Shown: positions 7,798 through 18,043, counted from the first letter of the stretch. The stretch is 64,000 nucleotides of DNA from Paraburkholderia panacisoli (GCF_008369935.1 NZ_VTUZ01000042.1:1-64000), one strand, 5' to 3'. Made by a program: numbers and translations. Notes: generated by a model not told the origin, from the sequence alone.

Positions 7798-9225
7798 ATG
7801 GACCGCGTTACGCGTGCTTCGGAACGGATCATCCCGATTGAGTCGGCGCTCGACGGGTGCGGGCGAACGGTTGCCTTTCAGAAGCCCGGGCTTGCCCGCG
7901 TTGCGGTCCGTGCGCTCGTTGCCGCCATGCTGGCGGTTGGCGCGACGTCATCCGTCACGTTCTCGTTTGCGCAGGCTCCCGCCGCGGATACCGGCGCTGC
8001 GGCCCCCGTTCCTGCCGCGACCCTCGACAAACTCGTCGGGCCCATTGCGCTATATCCGGACGATCTCATCGCCATCATTCTTCCCGCCGCGACTTACCCG
8101 GTGGAGATCGTGCAGGCAGATCGCTTCCTCGATCAACGCAAGAGTGACAAGTCGCTCAAAGTCAACGAGAGCTGGCACGAACCCGTAAAGGCGTTGCTGA
8201 ATTACCCTGACATCGTCAAGAGAATGAGTACCGATCTCGACTGGACAATCAGTATCGGCGAAGCCGTCGTCGCCGATCAGGGCGCGGTGCTCGAGGCCGT
8301 TCAGCGTTTCCGGCGTCAAACGCAGGCGGCGGGTCAACTCAAATCCGATGACAAGCAGGTCGTGGTGGTGGAAAAAGAGGTGATCAAGATTGCCCCAGCC
8401 GATCCGCAAGTGATTTACGTGCCGCAGTACAACCCGACGACCGTCGTGGTAGCCGGCGCACCTCCGACCTATGGCTACCTGCCTGCGCCTTATCCGGCCT
8501 ACTACTATCCCTACGCGCCAGGAGCGGCGCTCGCGACGGGCCTGATCTGGGGGGCGGCGATGGGCGCGGCCTGGAGCGGCAACCACTACGAAGCTCATTA
8601 CGGTGGCGGCGGCAATAACAACATCAACATCAACCGGGAAAGGAACGTCGAGCGAGGCGACAGGGAAAGGAACGTCGAGCGAGGCGATAGGAACGTCGAG
8701 CGAGGCAATATCAACACGGGCGATGTCAACCGCTCGCGAGGCCAGGGCGGGCAGTCGACCGCATGGCGATCCGAAAAGAAGCCCGGCCAGGTCAGCGGCA
8801 CGACAGGCCGCACCGGTGGCATGCAACGGGTCGGCGACGCCCCGGCCCGCGGCGCCGCGGGAGGCGGCAACCTGGCTTCAGGCGGACGGCAGCAAGCGGC
8901 TCAACGTCCCGCTGCGCCGGCCACGAGGGACCAGGGCGCTCAGCGCTCCGCTTCGCCAGCCACAAGGGACCAGGGCGCGCGGGCCTCGCAGGGGCGCGGG
9001 GGCGATGCGTTTAGCGGCTACGGGTCGGCGCGCGACACGCAGGCGAACAGTTCAAGAGGCGCGGCGAGTCGTCAGTCCATGTCCGAGACGCGCGGCCGGT
9101 CTCCCCAGGCTTCCGCCCGCACCGGCGGCGGATTTTCATCGGGTGGCGGACGCAGCGGCGGCGGTGGCGGTGGCGGGTTCTCACGTAGCGGCGGCGGTGG
9201 CGGTCGCGGTGGTGGACGGCGATAG
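7798..9225 (+). CDS. DUF3300 domain protein with Gly-rich tail
   Basis: 475 residues. An N-terminal hydrophobic stretch (about 38-60) probably exports it. The DUF3300 core spans about 75-225 (LDKLVGPIALYPDDLIAIIL, then PADPQVIYVPQYNPTTVVV). Next come a proline/tyrosine-rich strip and a short TM-like segment (ATGLIWGAAMGAAW). The tail from about 280 is low complexity: a short RNVERGDRE repeat, then Gln/Ala/Gly-rich sequence ending in a Gly-Arg-Ser run. The core is conserved but of unknown function. It lies four bases before the DUF2950 gene, a pairing typical of these families. Confidence 0.87.
   Translation: MDRVTRASERIIPIESALDGCGRTVAFQKPGLARVAVRALVAAMLAVGATSSVTFSFAQAPAADTGAAAPVPAATLDKLVGPIALYPDDLIAIILPAATYPVEIVQADRFLDQRKSDKSLKVNESWHEPVKALLNYPDIVKRMSTDLDWTISIGEAVVADQGAVLEAVQRFRRQTQAAGQLKSDDKQVVVVEKEVIKIAPADPQVIYVPQYNPTTVVVAGAPPTYGYLPAPYPAYYYPYAPGAALATGLIWGAAMGAAWSGNHYEAHYGGGGNNNININRERNVERGDRERNVERGDRNVERGNINTGDVNRSRGQGGQSTAWRSEKKPGQVSGTTGRTGGMQRVGDAPARGAAGGGNLASGGRQQAAQRPAAPATRDQGAQRSASPATRDQGARASQGRGGDAFSGYGSARDTQANSSRGAASRQSMSETRGRSPQASARTGGGFSSGGGRSGGGGGGGFSRSGGGGGRGGGRR
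8640..8710 (+). repeat. In-frame RNVERGD tandem repeat
   Basis: Within the DUF3300 gene the DNA word for ERNVERGD recurs three to four times in a row (units of 21-30 bases with near-identical sequence GGAACGTCGAGCGAGGC). It encodes a charged spacer between the folded core and the Gly-rich tail. Such a tract is prone to slippage, so copy number may differ between strains. Confidence 0.75.
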
Positions 9226-9229
9226 GGGG

Positions 9230-10195
9230 ATGACAATGACTGACCGGAGCACGACCGGCAAGAACCCACGCGCGCACTCGCGGCCCCGACTCGCTTCATG
9301 GTGCGGGTTGTACGCCCTGGTTCTCGCCCTATTGGTTCCGTTCGGAGCCCTCGCCGCAGGGCAACGGACGTTCGCCACGCCGGAGGACGCGGTCAGCGCT
9401 TTGTCCGCGGCGTTGAAGTCCGGCGATGAAGCGACGCTGGTCGCCATTTTCGGCGAGGCGCACAAGAGCCTCGTGGTCTCGCCGGATCAGGCGGAGAACG
9501 AGGCGAATTGGGCCAAGGCTAGCTCGGAACTGGATGCCTTTCACGTCCTCGATGAAGCGGGACCGGATCGCCGGATTCTGCTGGTCGGCGACGAGGCATG
9601 GCCAATGCCTATCCCCATCGTGAAGGAGAACGGCAGCTGGCGGTTCGCCACGGAAATCGGCGAGGACGAAATGCTGAATCGCCGTATCGGCGCCAACGAA
9701 CGCGAGGCGATCAACGTGCTGCGCGCCTATCTCGACGCGCAGCGGGAATACGCGTCACGTGATCGAGACAACGATGGTCTGCTGCAATACGCGCAAAAAC
9801 TTGCCAGTACGCCGGGCAAGCATGATGGGCTTTACTGGCACACGGATGAGAGCAGCGGTGAAGAAGCCAGTCCGTTTGGACCGCTGATCGCCGTCAGCTC
9901 GGAGTATCTGAAGGGCCACAAGGCGGGCGACGCTTACCGGGGCTATCACTTCCGTATTTTGACGAGGCAAGGCAAGGACGCCGCTGGCGGCGCCTTTAGC
10001 TACATCATCAACGGGCATATGATCGCCGGTTTCGCGATGGTCGCCTATCCAGCCATCTATGGCACGAGCGGCGTGATGACTTTCGTGGTCAACAACAACG
10101 GCGTGATCTACCAGAAGAATCGTGGCGCGAACGCGCCGCCTGTCACCGAGTTCAACCCGGATCACACATGGCAGCGCGTTAAGGATCCGTTCTGA
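9230..10195 (+). CDS. DUF2950 periplasmic protein
   Basis: 321 residues from the ATG at 9230 (GGGG just upstream; a second ATG lies six bases on). A TM/signal segment is at about 24-44 (WCGLYALVLALLVPFGALAA). The remainder matches DUF2950: FATPEDAVSALSAALKSGD, then ANEREAINVLRAYLDAQREYA, then YWHTDESSGEEASPFGPLIA, YHFRILTRQG and a final FVVNNNGVIYQKNRG. The function is unknown. It is paired with the DUF3300 gene. Confidence 0.87.
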   Translation: MTMTDRSTTGKNPRAHSRPRLASWCGLYALVLALLVPFGALAAGQRTFATPEDAVSALSAALKSGDEATLVAIFGEAHKSLVVSPDQAENEANWAKASSELDAFHVLDEAGPDRRILLVGDEAWPMPIPIVKENGSWRFATEIGEDEMLNRRIGANEREAINVLRAYLDAQREYASRDRDNDGLLQYAQKLASTPGKHDGLYWHTDESSGEEASPFGPLIAVSSEYLKGHKAGDAYRGYHFRILTRQGKDAAGGAFSYIINGHMIAGFAMVAYPAIYGTSGVMTFVVNNNGVIYQKNRGANAPPVTEFNPDHTWQRVKDPF

Positions 10196-10403
10196 ACCGA
10201 TCGCCTGTTGCGGGCTGCTGGCCGGCGCTTGCGGTGCAGGCGTGTGCGCAAGCATCCAGGACCAAGGTCCGATGTGGATCGCGCGCGCCACTGGCTACAC
10301 TTGAAAAACGGAACGGGCCGCTCGCGGGGCGTCATGCGCTGGATCATCGAAGCGGGTGCGCCCGTGTTTCTATCGAGTCTGCTTCCGTACGCGAGGCGCT
10401 ACG

Positions 10404-12170
10404 TTGACCAACGAATCCAGTGCCACCGATCCGGTGGCCGCCGACCTGCCCGTGCGCGGGTGGCGCAGCGCGTTTCCCCCCGTGCAGTGGCTGCGAGTCT
10501 ATAAGCCTCGATGGCTCGTGAACGACGCGATAGCGGGTGCGACGCTCGCGGCCTACGGGATTCCGGTTTCGCTCGCATACGCATCGCTTGCCGGCTTGCC
10601 GCCGCAATACGGCATCTACGGTTATCTCGTCGGGGGACTGTTCTACGCACTGTTCGGCTCGTCGCGCCAGCTTGCGATCGGTCCGACTTCGGCGATCTCG
10701 ATGCTGGTGGGCGTCACGGTAGCGGCGATGGCCGAGGGCGATCCCGCGCGCTGGGCCTCGATAGCGGCGCTCACGGCCGTGCTGATCGCCGGCATGTGTG
10801 TCGTGGCCTGGCTGCTGCGCTTGAGTTCACTCGTCAATTTCATCAGCGAGACGATACTGCTCGGTTTCAAAGCGGGCGCCGCGCTGACTATCGCGATGAC
10901 CCAACTGCCGAAACTCTTCGGGGTCAAGGGCGGCGGGGAGTTTTTCTTCGAACGGATTGCGGTGCTCGGCGGCCAGCTTGCGCAGACCAATCTCGCCGTG
11001 CTCGCTTTCGGTCTGGTCTGCATCGCCTTACTGCTACTCGGCGAGAAATTTCTGCCGGGGCGTCCCGTTGCGCTCGCCGTCGTGGTTGCTTCGATCGTCG
11101 TGTTGTCCGTCACACCGCTGGCCGGTTTGGGATTCAAGCTCGTAGGGGCGCTGCCGCGAGGCTTGCCCGACTTCCGCCTGCCGGGACTGCGCATACGTGA
11201 TGTCGATGGAGTCATTCCGCTCGCCTTTGCGTGCCTGTTGCTGGCGTATGTCGAGAGCGTGTCGGCGGCGCGCGCACTCGCTCAGGCAAACGGATACGAG
11301 ATCGACGCGCGTCAGGAACTGCTCGGTCTCGGCGCCGCGAATCTGGCTGCGGGATTGTTCCAGGCGTACCCGGTCGCAGGCGGCCTGTCTCAATCGTCGG
11401 TGAACGACAAAGCCGGCGCGAAGACCCCGCTTGCACTCGTGTTCGCGTCGATTGCCATCGGCCTGTGTCTGATGTTCCTGACGGGCTTGATCGCCAATTT
11501 GCCCAATGTCGTTCTGGCGGCCATTGTGCTGGTGGCCGTGAAAGGGCTGGTCGATATCGGTGAGTTACGGCATGTCTGGCGGGTAAGCCGCTTTGAATTC
11601 ACCATCTCCATGGTCGCGTTTGCGGCGGTGCTGATGTTGGGCATTCTGAAAGGGGTGATTGTCGCGGTCCTGATTTCGATGCTCCTGCTGATCCGGCGTG
11701 CCGCGCATCCTCATGTGGCGATTCTTGCGCGCATCCCCGGCACGCGGATTTTTTCGGACATCGAGCGGCACGCCGAGAACGAGGCGATTCCACATGTGCT
11801 GGCAGTGCGCGTCGAGGCATCTCTGGTTTACTTCAATGTCGAGCACGTGCGCGAGACGATCTTGTGGAAGATCCGCTCGGCGTCCGAGCCGGTGGCATTG
11901 CTGATCTGCGACCTGTCCGCGTCGCCGGTTGTCGACCTGGCGGGCGCGCGGATGCTGAAGGCATTGCACGAAGCGCTTCAGGCCTGCGGCACGGCGATGA
12001 AAGTGGTGGCCGCACACGCGGACGTGCGGGACATGCTGCGCGCCGAAGGTCTCGAAGATCGTTTGGGCCACATCGGCCGGCGCGACTCGGTGGCCGACGT
12101 GGTGGACGAATTCCAGTCGCATCGGGGCGTCGTCGACGGCCCCGATGTGGCGCCACGGGCCACGACATAG
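10404..12170 (+). CDS. SulP-family anion transporter with STAS domain
   Basis: 588 residues from TTG at 10404, which follows a GAGGCG ribosome-like site; an in-frame GTG at 10356 would add 16 residues. The transport domain covers about 35-410 with around 12 hydrophobic helices and the SulP signature GLPPQYGIYGYLVGGLFYALFG-type region near residue 60-85. The STAS domain lies at about 455-565 (VLAVRVEASLVYFNVEHV, LLICDLSASPVVDLAGARML). SulP proteins move sulfate, bicarbonate or dicarboxylates; the substrate cannot be told here. Confidence 0.9.
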   Translation: MTNESSATDPVAADLPVRGWRSAFPPVQWLRVYKPRWLVNDAIAGATLAAYGIPVSLAYASLAGLPPQYGIYGYLVGGLFYALFGSSRQLAIGPTSAISMLVGVTVAAMAEGDPARWASIAALTAVLIAGMCVVAWLLRLSSLVNFISETILLGFKAGAALTIAMTQLPKLFGVKGGGEFFFERIAVLGGQLAQTNLAVLAFGLVCIALLLLGEKFLPGRPVALAVVVASIVVLSVTPLAGLGFKLVGALPRGLPDFRLPGLRIRDVDGVIPLAFACLLLAYVESVSAARALAQANGYEIDARQELLGLGAANLAAGLFQAYPVAGGLSQSSVNDKAGAKTPLALVFASIAIGLCLMFLTGLIANLPNVVLAAIVLVAVKGLVDIGELRHVWRVSRFEFTISMVAFAAVLMLGILKGVIVAVLISMLLLIRRAAHPHVAILARIPGTRIFSDIERHAENEAIPHVLAVRVEASLVYFNVEHVRETILWKIRSASEPVALLICDLSASPVVDLAGARMLKALHEALQACGTAMKVVAAHADVRDMLRAEGLEDRLGHIGRRDSVADVVDEFQSHRGVVDGPDVAPRATT

Positions 12171-12205
12171 CCTGTGGCCGAACCCGCTATCGATGGAGAT
12201 GATCT

Positions 12206-12604
12206 ATGCGAGCCCAATCCCATATGACCGTATACCTGTTGCCGCGCTGCATCGTGGGCGCTGCGCTGCTGGTCGGCGCGACGTTCGGCCATGCGACCAA
12301 CCTGAATTTCCTGAAGGACACGCCGGTGAGCTACATGAGGGACGCTGACCGTAAGGCACTCAACAGTGCGGCACAAGTGGCGCTCGATACCAAGAAGGAT
12401 GGCGAATCGCTGGAATGGAGCAATGCGGGCACCGGCAACTCCGTTTCTATCACAGGCACAGTGACGCCGCAGACTACAACGAAGGAAGGCGATAGAACCT
12501 GTCGGACCGCGACGCTCGTCGCGATGGCCAAAGGCCAGACTCAAAGCTGGACGCCGAAAGTCTGCAAACAGGGCAGCGGACCCTGGAAGATCATCAGGCA
12601 ATGA
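12206..12604 (+). CDS. RT0821/Lpp0805-type surface protein
   Basis: 132 residues with a signal peptide (about residues 8-30, LLPRCIVGAALLVGATFGHA). The mature domain carries the pattern FLKDTPVSYM, DRKALNSAAQVALDT, SLEWSN and CRTATLVAMAKGQ with a cysteine pair near the end (CRTA and KVCKQG), as in the small bacterial surface-antigen family. It lies 35 bases after the SulP gene. Function is unknown; the C-terminus is predicted extracytoplasmic. Confidence 0.68.
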   Translation: MRAQSHMTVYLLPRCIVGAALLVGATFGHATNLNFLKDTPVSYMRDADRKALNSAAQVALDTKKDGESLEWSNAGTGNSVSITGTVTPQTTTKEGDRTCRTATLVAMAKGQTQSWTPKVCKQGSGPWKIIRQ

Positions 12605-12897
12605 GTGCTCGTGCGAGGCGCCTCGCGGCGGTTTGATCGCATTGGCATGCCTTGTCGACGGCAAAGCACTGCAATGAACTGTCTACTGCCGGAACGCGGT
12701 GGCGGCTTACCCTTTGCGCCCATACGTGAGACCAAGGTCGTATTGTCCATGACCGTGAGAAGAATCATTGTAGTAACGGCGACAGAACGGTTCGAGAGAT
12801 TGGCAAATTTCTCGCTGGAGACGGCCGGTCATGATTCATTGAAAACACACCCATTCGCACATGTGTATCACAGGGTAAACCGCAGACGAGGGCTACG

Positions 12898-14643
12898 ATG
12901 GCATGGCTAACCGGAACATTACAACGCTATCCCGAGATAGCTATATTCCTGTCACTTGCAATCGGTTATTGGGTCGGCGGAAAGAGTTTCAAAGGCTTCA
13001 GTCTGGGCGCCGTTACGGCAACGTTGTTGGCTGCGATTGCGATTGGGCAGCTTCATATCACCGTATCGCCCAACGTCAAGTCGGTGTTCTTCCTGATGTT
13101 CCTGTTTGCCGTGGGCTACGGGGTGGGGCCGCAGTTCGTGCGCGGCATCGCGAAGGACGGCTTGCCGCAGGCACTCTTTTCAGTCGTGCAATGCGTACTG
13201 TCTTTGGCCGCCGCGGTTGTTGCTGCGAAAGTGGCGGGTTACGACCTCGGTTCCGCGGCCGGACTCTTTGCCGGATCGCAGACCATCTCGGCTTCGATGG
13301 GACTGGCGACGGATGCCATCAACCGGCTGGGCTTGCCGCCCGATCAGACCAAAGTCATGCTCGACGCGATGCCGACCGCCTACGCCATCTCATACATTTT
13401 CGGCACGATCGGTTCCGCGGTGATTCTCGCGACGCTCGGGCCGAAGCTGCTGCGCATCGACCTCGTCGCGGCATGCAAGGAATATGAGGCGAGTCTCGGT
13501 GGAACCACGGAACTGGGTGGCGCCGGCCAGGCCTGGCACCGGTACGAGTTGCGTGCTTTTCGGGTCGTGCCGGACAGCGTCGTGTGCGGCAAAACGGTCA
13601 GTCAGGTTGAAGCGCTGCAGCCTGAAAATACGCGCTTGTTCATCGAACGCGTGAGGCGCGGGAGCACGGTCCAGGAGGCGACCCTCGATCTGGTTCTGCA
13701 GGCTGACGATGTCGTCGCGATAGCGGGTCCCCGCGACCAGCTGCTCTCTGTGCTCGGGGCCGCCGGCGCGACTGGACAGGACGCGGACGATCAGGCCGTT
13801 GCGGTTCGCAGAGCGCGGGCAGTGGAAGTGGACGATCCCGAACTGCTCGCAGTACCTGCCGAAGGCGTGGACGTCTACATCACGAGCAAGGCGGTGGATG
13901 GCAAGACCTTGCAGGAGCTGGCTGGCTTGCCGCTAGCGCGCGGCGTCTATCTCCGGAAGATTAAACGGGGCCCCACGGAAACGCAGATCCCGGTGCTGCC
14001 CAGCACCAAGCTGCATCGCGGCGACACGATAACGATCGTCGGACGGACCCAGGACACGAGTGCCGCCGCCAAAGTTCTCGGCGTGCTGGACCGGCCGACC
14101 AACATGACGGATGTGGCTTTCGTGACCCTCGCGATCACCGTCGGCGCGCTGGTGGGGGCGATCGTCATCAATGTCGCGGGCATTCCGATCACGCTGTCGA
14201 CAGCGGGCGGGGCGCTGATCGCCGGTCTCGTGTTCGGCTGGCTGCGCGCGATCCACCCAACCTTCGGGCGGATTCCGGAACCCACGGTGTGGTTCATGAA
14301 CTCGGTCGGTCTGAATGTGTTCATCGCCGTGATCGGTCTAACGGCGGGGCCGGGATTTGTCGCCGGGCTGCAGAACCTCGGCCTCGGTCTGTTCCTGTGG
14401 GGGATCATGGCCACCGCGGTTCCGCTGATTCTCGGCATGTTTATCGCGCGCTACGTCTTTCATTTTCATCCAGCCATCCTGCTCGGCGTGTGTGCCGGTG
14501 CAAGAACCACGACCGCGGCGCTGGGGATGATCTGTGACGCAGCGAAAAGCCAGATTCCGGGACTGGGCTACACCGTCACCTACGCGGTGGGCAACACGCT
14601 CCTGACGATCTGGGGGATGGTCATCGTGATGATTCTGTCTTGA
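12898..14643 (+). CDS. aspT: Aspartate:alanine antiporter AspT
   Basis: 581 residues. The N-terminal half has about five TM helices with the family's GxxGPQF motif (GYGVGPQFVRG) and FAGSQTISASMGLATDAI. A cytosolic insert follows with two TrkA_C/RCK_C-like domains (about 210-300 and 310-395). The C-terminal five TM helices repeat the motif (GLTAGPGFVAGLQ) and end near GARTTTAALGMICDAA. AspT swaps external aspartate for internal alanine. With the decarboxylase downstream it creates a proton-motive cycle that also consumes protons. The aspD start lies 61 bases on. Confidence 0.93.
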   Translation: MAWLTGTLQRYPEIAIFLSLAIGYWVGGKSFKGFSLGAVTATLLAAIAIGQLHITVSPNVKSVFFLMFLFAVGYGVGPQFVRGIAKDGLPQALFSVVQCVLSLAAAVVAAKVAGYDLGSAAGLFAGSQTISASMGLATDAINRLGLPPDQTKVMLDAMPTAYAISYIFGTIGSAVILATLGPKLLRIDLVAACKEYEASLGGTTELGGAGQAWHRYELRAFRVVPDSVVCGKTVSQVEALQPENTRLFIERVRRGSTVQEATLDLVLQADDVVAIAGPRDQLLSVLGAAGATGQDADDQAVAVRRARAVEVDDPELLAVPAEGVDVYITSKAVDGKTLQELAGLPLARGVYLRKIKRGPTETQIPVLPSTKLHRGDTITIVGRTQDTSAAAKVLGVLDRPTNMTDVAFVTLAITVGALVGAIVINVAGIPITLSTAGGALIAGLVFGWLRAIHPTFGRIPEPTVWFMNSVGLNVFIAVIGLTAGPGFVAGLQNLGLGLFLWGIMATAVPLILGMFIARYVFHFHPAILLGVCAGARTTTAALGMICDAAKSQIPGLGYTVTYAVGNTLLTIWGMVIVMILS

Positions 14644-14704
14644 GCCGGAGAGGGCGTCGCGACGGGCGACACCGATCGGGCAAACTTCGTTCTGGAGAGC
14701 GCAA

Positions 14705-16360
14705 ATGAGCAAGCGGGAAAAGCAGGATGCCGGGAAGGCGGCGAGGCTGGCCGCACTCAGTCCGTTTGAACTGAAAGACGAATTGATCAAGGCGGCGGGA
14801 GGCGGTGCGGTCGAACGAGCCGCGAACCTTGCGATGCTCAACGCCGGGCGCGGCAATCCGAATTTTCTCGCGACAATCCCGCGCCACGGCTTCTGGCAAC
14901 TCGGCCTCTTCGCGATGCGCGAGTCGGAGCGGTCGTTTGCGTACATGCCGGAGGGCATCGGTGGCTTTCCGAGGCGCGACGGACTCGTCGAGCGGTTCGA
15001 ACTGTTCCTGCGCGGCAACAAGGGCGTGCCCGGCATCGACTTCCTCGCGAGTGCCGTGTCGTACGTTCGCGATCAACTCGGGCTGTCCGACGGCGACTTC
15101 CTGTACGAGATGTGCGAAGGCATTCTCGCGTCGAACTATCCGGTGCCCGACCGGATGCTGAGGCTGTCGGAGGTCATCGTCGGCCAGTATCTGCGCCGCG
15201 AGATGATCGGCGACCATCCGTTCATCGGCGAGTTCGATATCTTCGCGGTGGAAGGCGGCACGGCCGCGATGACCTACATCTTCAACACGATGCGCGAGAA
15301 CCGGCTGATCAGACCCGGCGATACGATCGCACTCGGCATGCCTATTTTTACGCCCTACATCGAGATTCCGCATCTGAACGACTATCAGCTGAAGGTTGTC
15401 GATGTCAATGCAGATGTGGAAAAAAACTGGCAATACTCGAAGAAGGAACTCGACAAACTGCGCGACCCGAAGGTGAAGGCGTTCTTCCTCGTGAATCCGA
15501 GCAACCCGCCGTCGGTGCGGATCAGCGACGACAGTCTTCAGTACATTGCCGACATCGTCAAGGAACGGCCGGACCTGATCCTGTTGACCGACGATGTATA
15601 CGGCACCTTCGCCGACGGCTTCGTTTCGCTGTTCGCGCTCGCGCCGAAGAACACCATCCTCGTGTATTCGTACTCCAAGTATTTCGGCGCGACCGGCTGG
15701 CGTCTCGGCACGATCGCGACGCATCGCGACAACGTGCTCGACAAACTGATCGCTGAACTGCCCGAGGACGCCAGGAAGGAACTGCACAAGCGCTACGAAT
15801 CGATCACGACCGAGCCGGACAAGCTCAAGTTCATCGACCGCCTGGTCGCCGACAGCCGCACCGTCGCGCTGAATCACACCGCGGGTCTGTCGACGCCGCA
15901 GCAGGTGCAGATGGTGTTGTTCTCGCTGTTCTCGCTGATGGACACGCCCGACGCATACAAGAAAGCGCTGAAGCGCCTTATCCGCAGCCGCAAGCGCGCC
16001 CTTTACGAAGAGATCGGCATTTCATTCGACGACGACGACACCAACCAGGTCGACTATTACACGATTCTCGACATGGAGTTTCTCGGGGAACGGGCGTATG
16101 GACGCGATTTTGTCGAGTGGCTGATGAAGAATACCGAGCCGTCGGAACTGCTTTTCAGACTGGCCCGCGAAGCGCGCGTGGTGCTGCTGCCGGGACGGGG
16201 ATTCGGCACGCCGCATCCGTCCGGCCGCGTATCGCTCGCGAACCTGAACGAGTCCGACTATCGGAAGATAGGCCGCGCCATTCGAACGTTGCTTGCCGAT
16301 TATGTCGAGCGCTACAACGCCGCGACCGGCAACAAGCTCGACAAGAACAGGGTGCTGTAG
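14705..16360 (+). CDS. aspD: Aspartate 4-decarboxylase (bifunctional aminotransferase)
   Basis: 551 residues, a fold-type I PLP enzyme. Residues 1-100 carry the AspD-specific lead (LNAGRGNPNFLATIPRHGFW). The PLP-binding motif SYSKYFGATGWR has the lysine at 325, and the conserved LVNPSNPPSVR and TDDVYGTFAD blocks precede it. The enzyme converts L-aspartate to L-alanine and CO2. A GGAGAG ribosome site precedes the ATG. Placement directly after aspT is the known arrangement for this pathway. Confidence 0.95.
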   Translation: MSKREKQDAGKAARLAALSPFELKDELIKAAGGGAVERAANLAMLNAGRGNPNFLATIPRHGFWQLGLFAMRESERSFAYMPEGIGGFPRRDGLVERFELFLRGNKGVPGIDFLASAVSYVRDQLGLSDGDFLYEMCEGILASNYPVPDRMLRLSEVIVGQYLRREMIGDHPFIGEFDIFAVEGGTAAMTYIFNTMRENRLIRPGDTIALGMPIFTPYIEIPHLNDYQLKVVDVNADVEKNWQYSKKELDKLRDPKVKAFFLVNPSNPPSVRISDDSLQYIADIVKERPDLILLTDDVYGTFADGFVSLFALAPKNTILVYSYSKYFGATGWRLGTIATHRDNVLDKLIAELPEDARKELHKRYESITTEPDKLKFIDRLVADSRTVALNHTAGLSTPQQVQMVLFSLFSLMDTPDAYKKALKRLIRSRKRALYEEIGISFDDDDTNQVDYYTILDMEFLGERAYGRDFVEWLMKNTEPSELLFRLAREARVVLLPGRGFGTPHPSGRVSLANLNESDYRKIGRAIRTLLADYVERYNAATGNKLDKNRVL

Positions 16361-16441
16361 ATCCCGGCCTCGGACACCACTGGCGATCCAGCCGGTCACG
16401 GTGGCCTTCGCATCCAACCTTTCTCCATCGAGGAGTACCAG

Positions 16442-17821
16442 ATGACTACGGACAGCGAAAAGATCACGCCCTATGACGAATTCAACTATCCGATTCCAGA
16501 GAACGAATTTCCGAAAGACGGGATGTCCGCGCGCGCGGCGGCCGCGGTCGTCATCAGCGCCGAGTGGACCGACGCGAACCCGATGCTGAACATGTCGTCG
16601 TTCGTCACCACCTGGGCCGAGCCGGAGGCTGCGGAGACGGCGAAGCGCAACATATTCAAGAACTACATCGACCATGACATGTATCCGCAGGTGTTCGCGA
16701 TGGAAACGCGGATGGTCAGGTGGCTGCATCAGTTATGGAACGGCCCGAAAGGCGTGGAGCCGTACGGTACGGCGACGGTGGGCTCGTCGGAAGCTTGCAT
16801 GCTTGCCGGTCTCGCGCACAAGTGGAACTGGCGCAAGAGAAGGGAAGCCGAAGGAAAGGACGCGACCAGACCGAACATGGTCACAGGCGGAAACGTGCAG
16901 ATCGTGTGGAAAAAGTTTCTGCGCTACTTCGATGTCGAACCGCGCATCGTGCCGCTGAGGCCCGGCAACTACCGCCTGACGGCGGAAGAGCTCGACAAGT
17001 ACGTCGACGAAAACACCATTGCAGTGGTCGCCATCGCAGGTCAAACATTCACCGGCGAGGATGACGATATCCAGGGCATTCACGACTGGCTCGACGACTA
17101 TGAGAAGCGCACCGGCGTGTCGATTCCGATGCATATCGATGGCGCGTCGGGAGGATTCGTCAATCCGTTCCTTTACCCCGACTACAAATGGGACTTCCGG
17201 CTGCCGCGCGTGCAGTCCATCAATGCGTCGGGACACAAGTACGGTCTTGTTCCTCCGGGGCTTGGATGGGTCATTTTCCGCGAGCGCAAAGTATTTAACG
17301 AGGAGCTGGTTTTCTACGTCAATTACCTCGGCGGCGAAATGCCGACCGCGACGTTGAATTTCAGCCGCAACGCCTTTCAGGTGGCGGTGCAGTACTACAT
17401 GTTCCTTCGCCAGGGGTTCGAAGGCTACAGAAGGGTCATGCAGCACACGTTGGACAATGCCGTCGCCCTGCGGGAAATCCTCGTGAATAGCGGCTACTTC
17501 ACGGTCATGAACGAAGCGCAGCGGATACCCGTGGTAGCGGTGACGCTCGACAAGAAGGTAAAGAACTTCAACGAATTCGATGTCTCGAACAAGGTACGGG
17601 AAAAAGGCTGGGTGCTCGCGGCATACACGATGCCGCCCAATGCCGAGGAAGTAACAAGTCTGCGGGTCGTGGTGCGGCCGCATATCAATCGGAATGTGGC
17701 GGGACTGCTCGCCGATGATATCGTCAATGCCTGCAAATTTCTCGAGAGAAATGGCGGAAACGCGAAGCCTCCCGCGCTGCACGCGCATTCCGCGGAAAAC
17801 ACGACGCCGGCCAAATGCTGA
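16442..17821 (+). CDS. gadB: Glutamate decarboxylase
   Basis: 459 residues, close to E. coli GadB (466). It keeps the family's N-terminal YPIPENEFPKDGM, the substrate region SSFVTTWAEPEA, HIDGASGGFV and the PLP lysine 266 in SGHKYG. It makes GABA from glutamate and uses up a proton. The C-terminal tail differs from the enteric one (no final His-Thr plug). It follows aspD by 81 bases with a GAGGAG ribosome site. No glutamate/GABA antiporter (GadC) is in the window. Confidence 0.95.
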   Translation: MTTDSEKITPYDEFNYPIPENEFPKDGMSARAAAAVVISAEWTDANPMLNMSSFVTTWAEPEAAETAKRNIFKNYIDHDMYPQVFAMETRMVRWLHQLWNGPKGVEPYGTATVGSSEACMLAGLAHKWNWRKRREAEGKDATRPNMVTGGNVQIVWKKFLRYFDVEPRIVPLRPGNYRLTAEELDKYVDENTIAVVAIAGQTFTGEDDDIQGIHDWLDDYEKRTGVSIPMHIDGASGGFVNPFLYPDYKWDFRLPRVQSINASGHKYGLVPPGLGWVIFRERKVFNEELVFYVNYLGGEMPTATLNFSRNAFQVAVQYYMFLRQGFEGYRRVMQHTLDNAVALREILVNSGYFTVMNEAQRIPVVAVTLDKKVKNFNEFDVSNKVREKGWVLAAYTMPPNAEEVTSLRVVVRPHINRNVAGLLADDIVNACKFLERNGGNAKPPALHAHSAENTTPAKC

Positions 17822-18043
17822 GGATGCCGCTTGAGGAACTGCGGTAAATCAGGGCGGATCGGGATGAGCGGCTTGCGCGCGGGCAGCGGGGCAGGTCGTT
17901 CTGATGAACTCCGGCCCGATGGCCGATCGTGGCTTCGAAGGCACGAGGATCAGCAAGCTCGACATCTGACGCCGGCACCTCCACGCCAGACTATCGAGAC
18001 CTGATCCCAGCATGTGCGCAGCCGTCCTGCCGGGAGACAAGTT

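Noticed and set aside
8603..9229. 5' extension of the DUF2950 frame
   Set aside because: Overlaps the DUF3300 tail; the signal peptide and ribosome site fit the ATG at 9230.
13933..14438. Minus-strand open frames in aspT
   Set aside because: Antisense shadows of a recognised gene.
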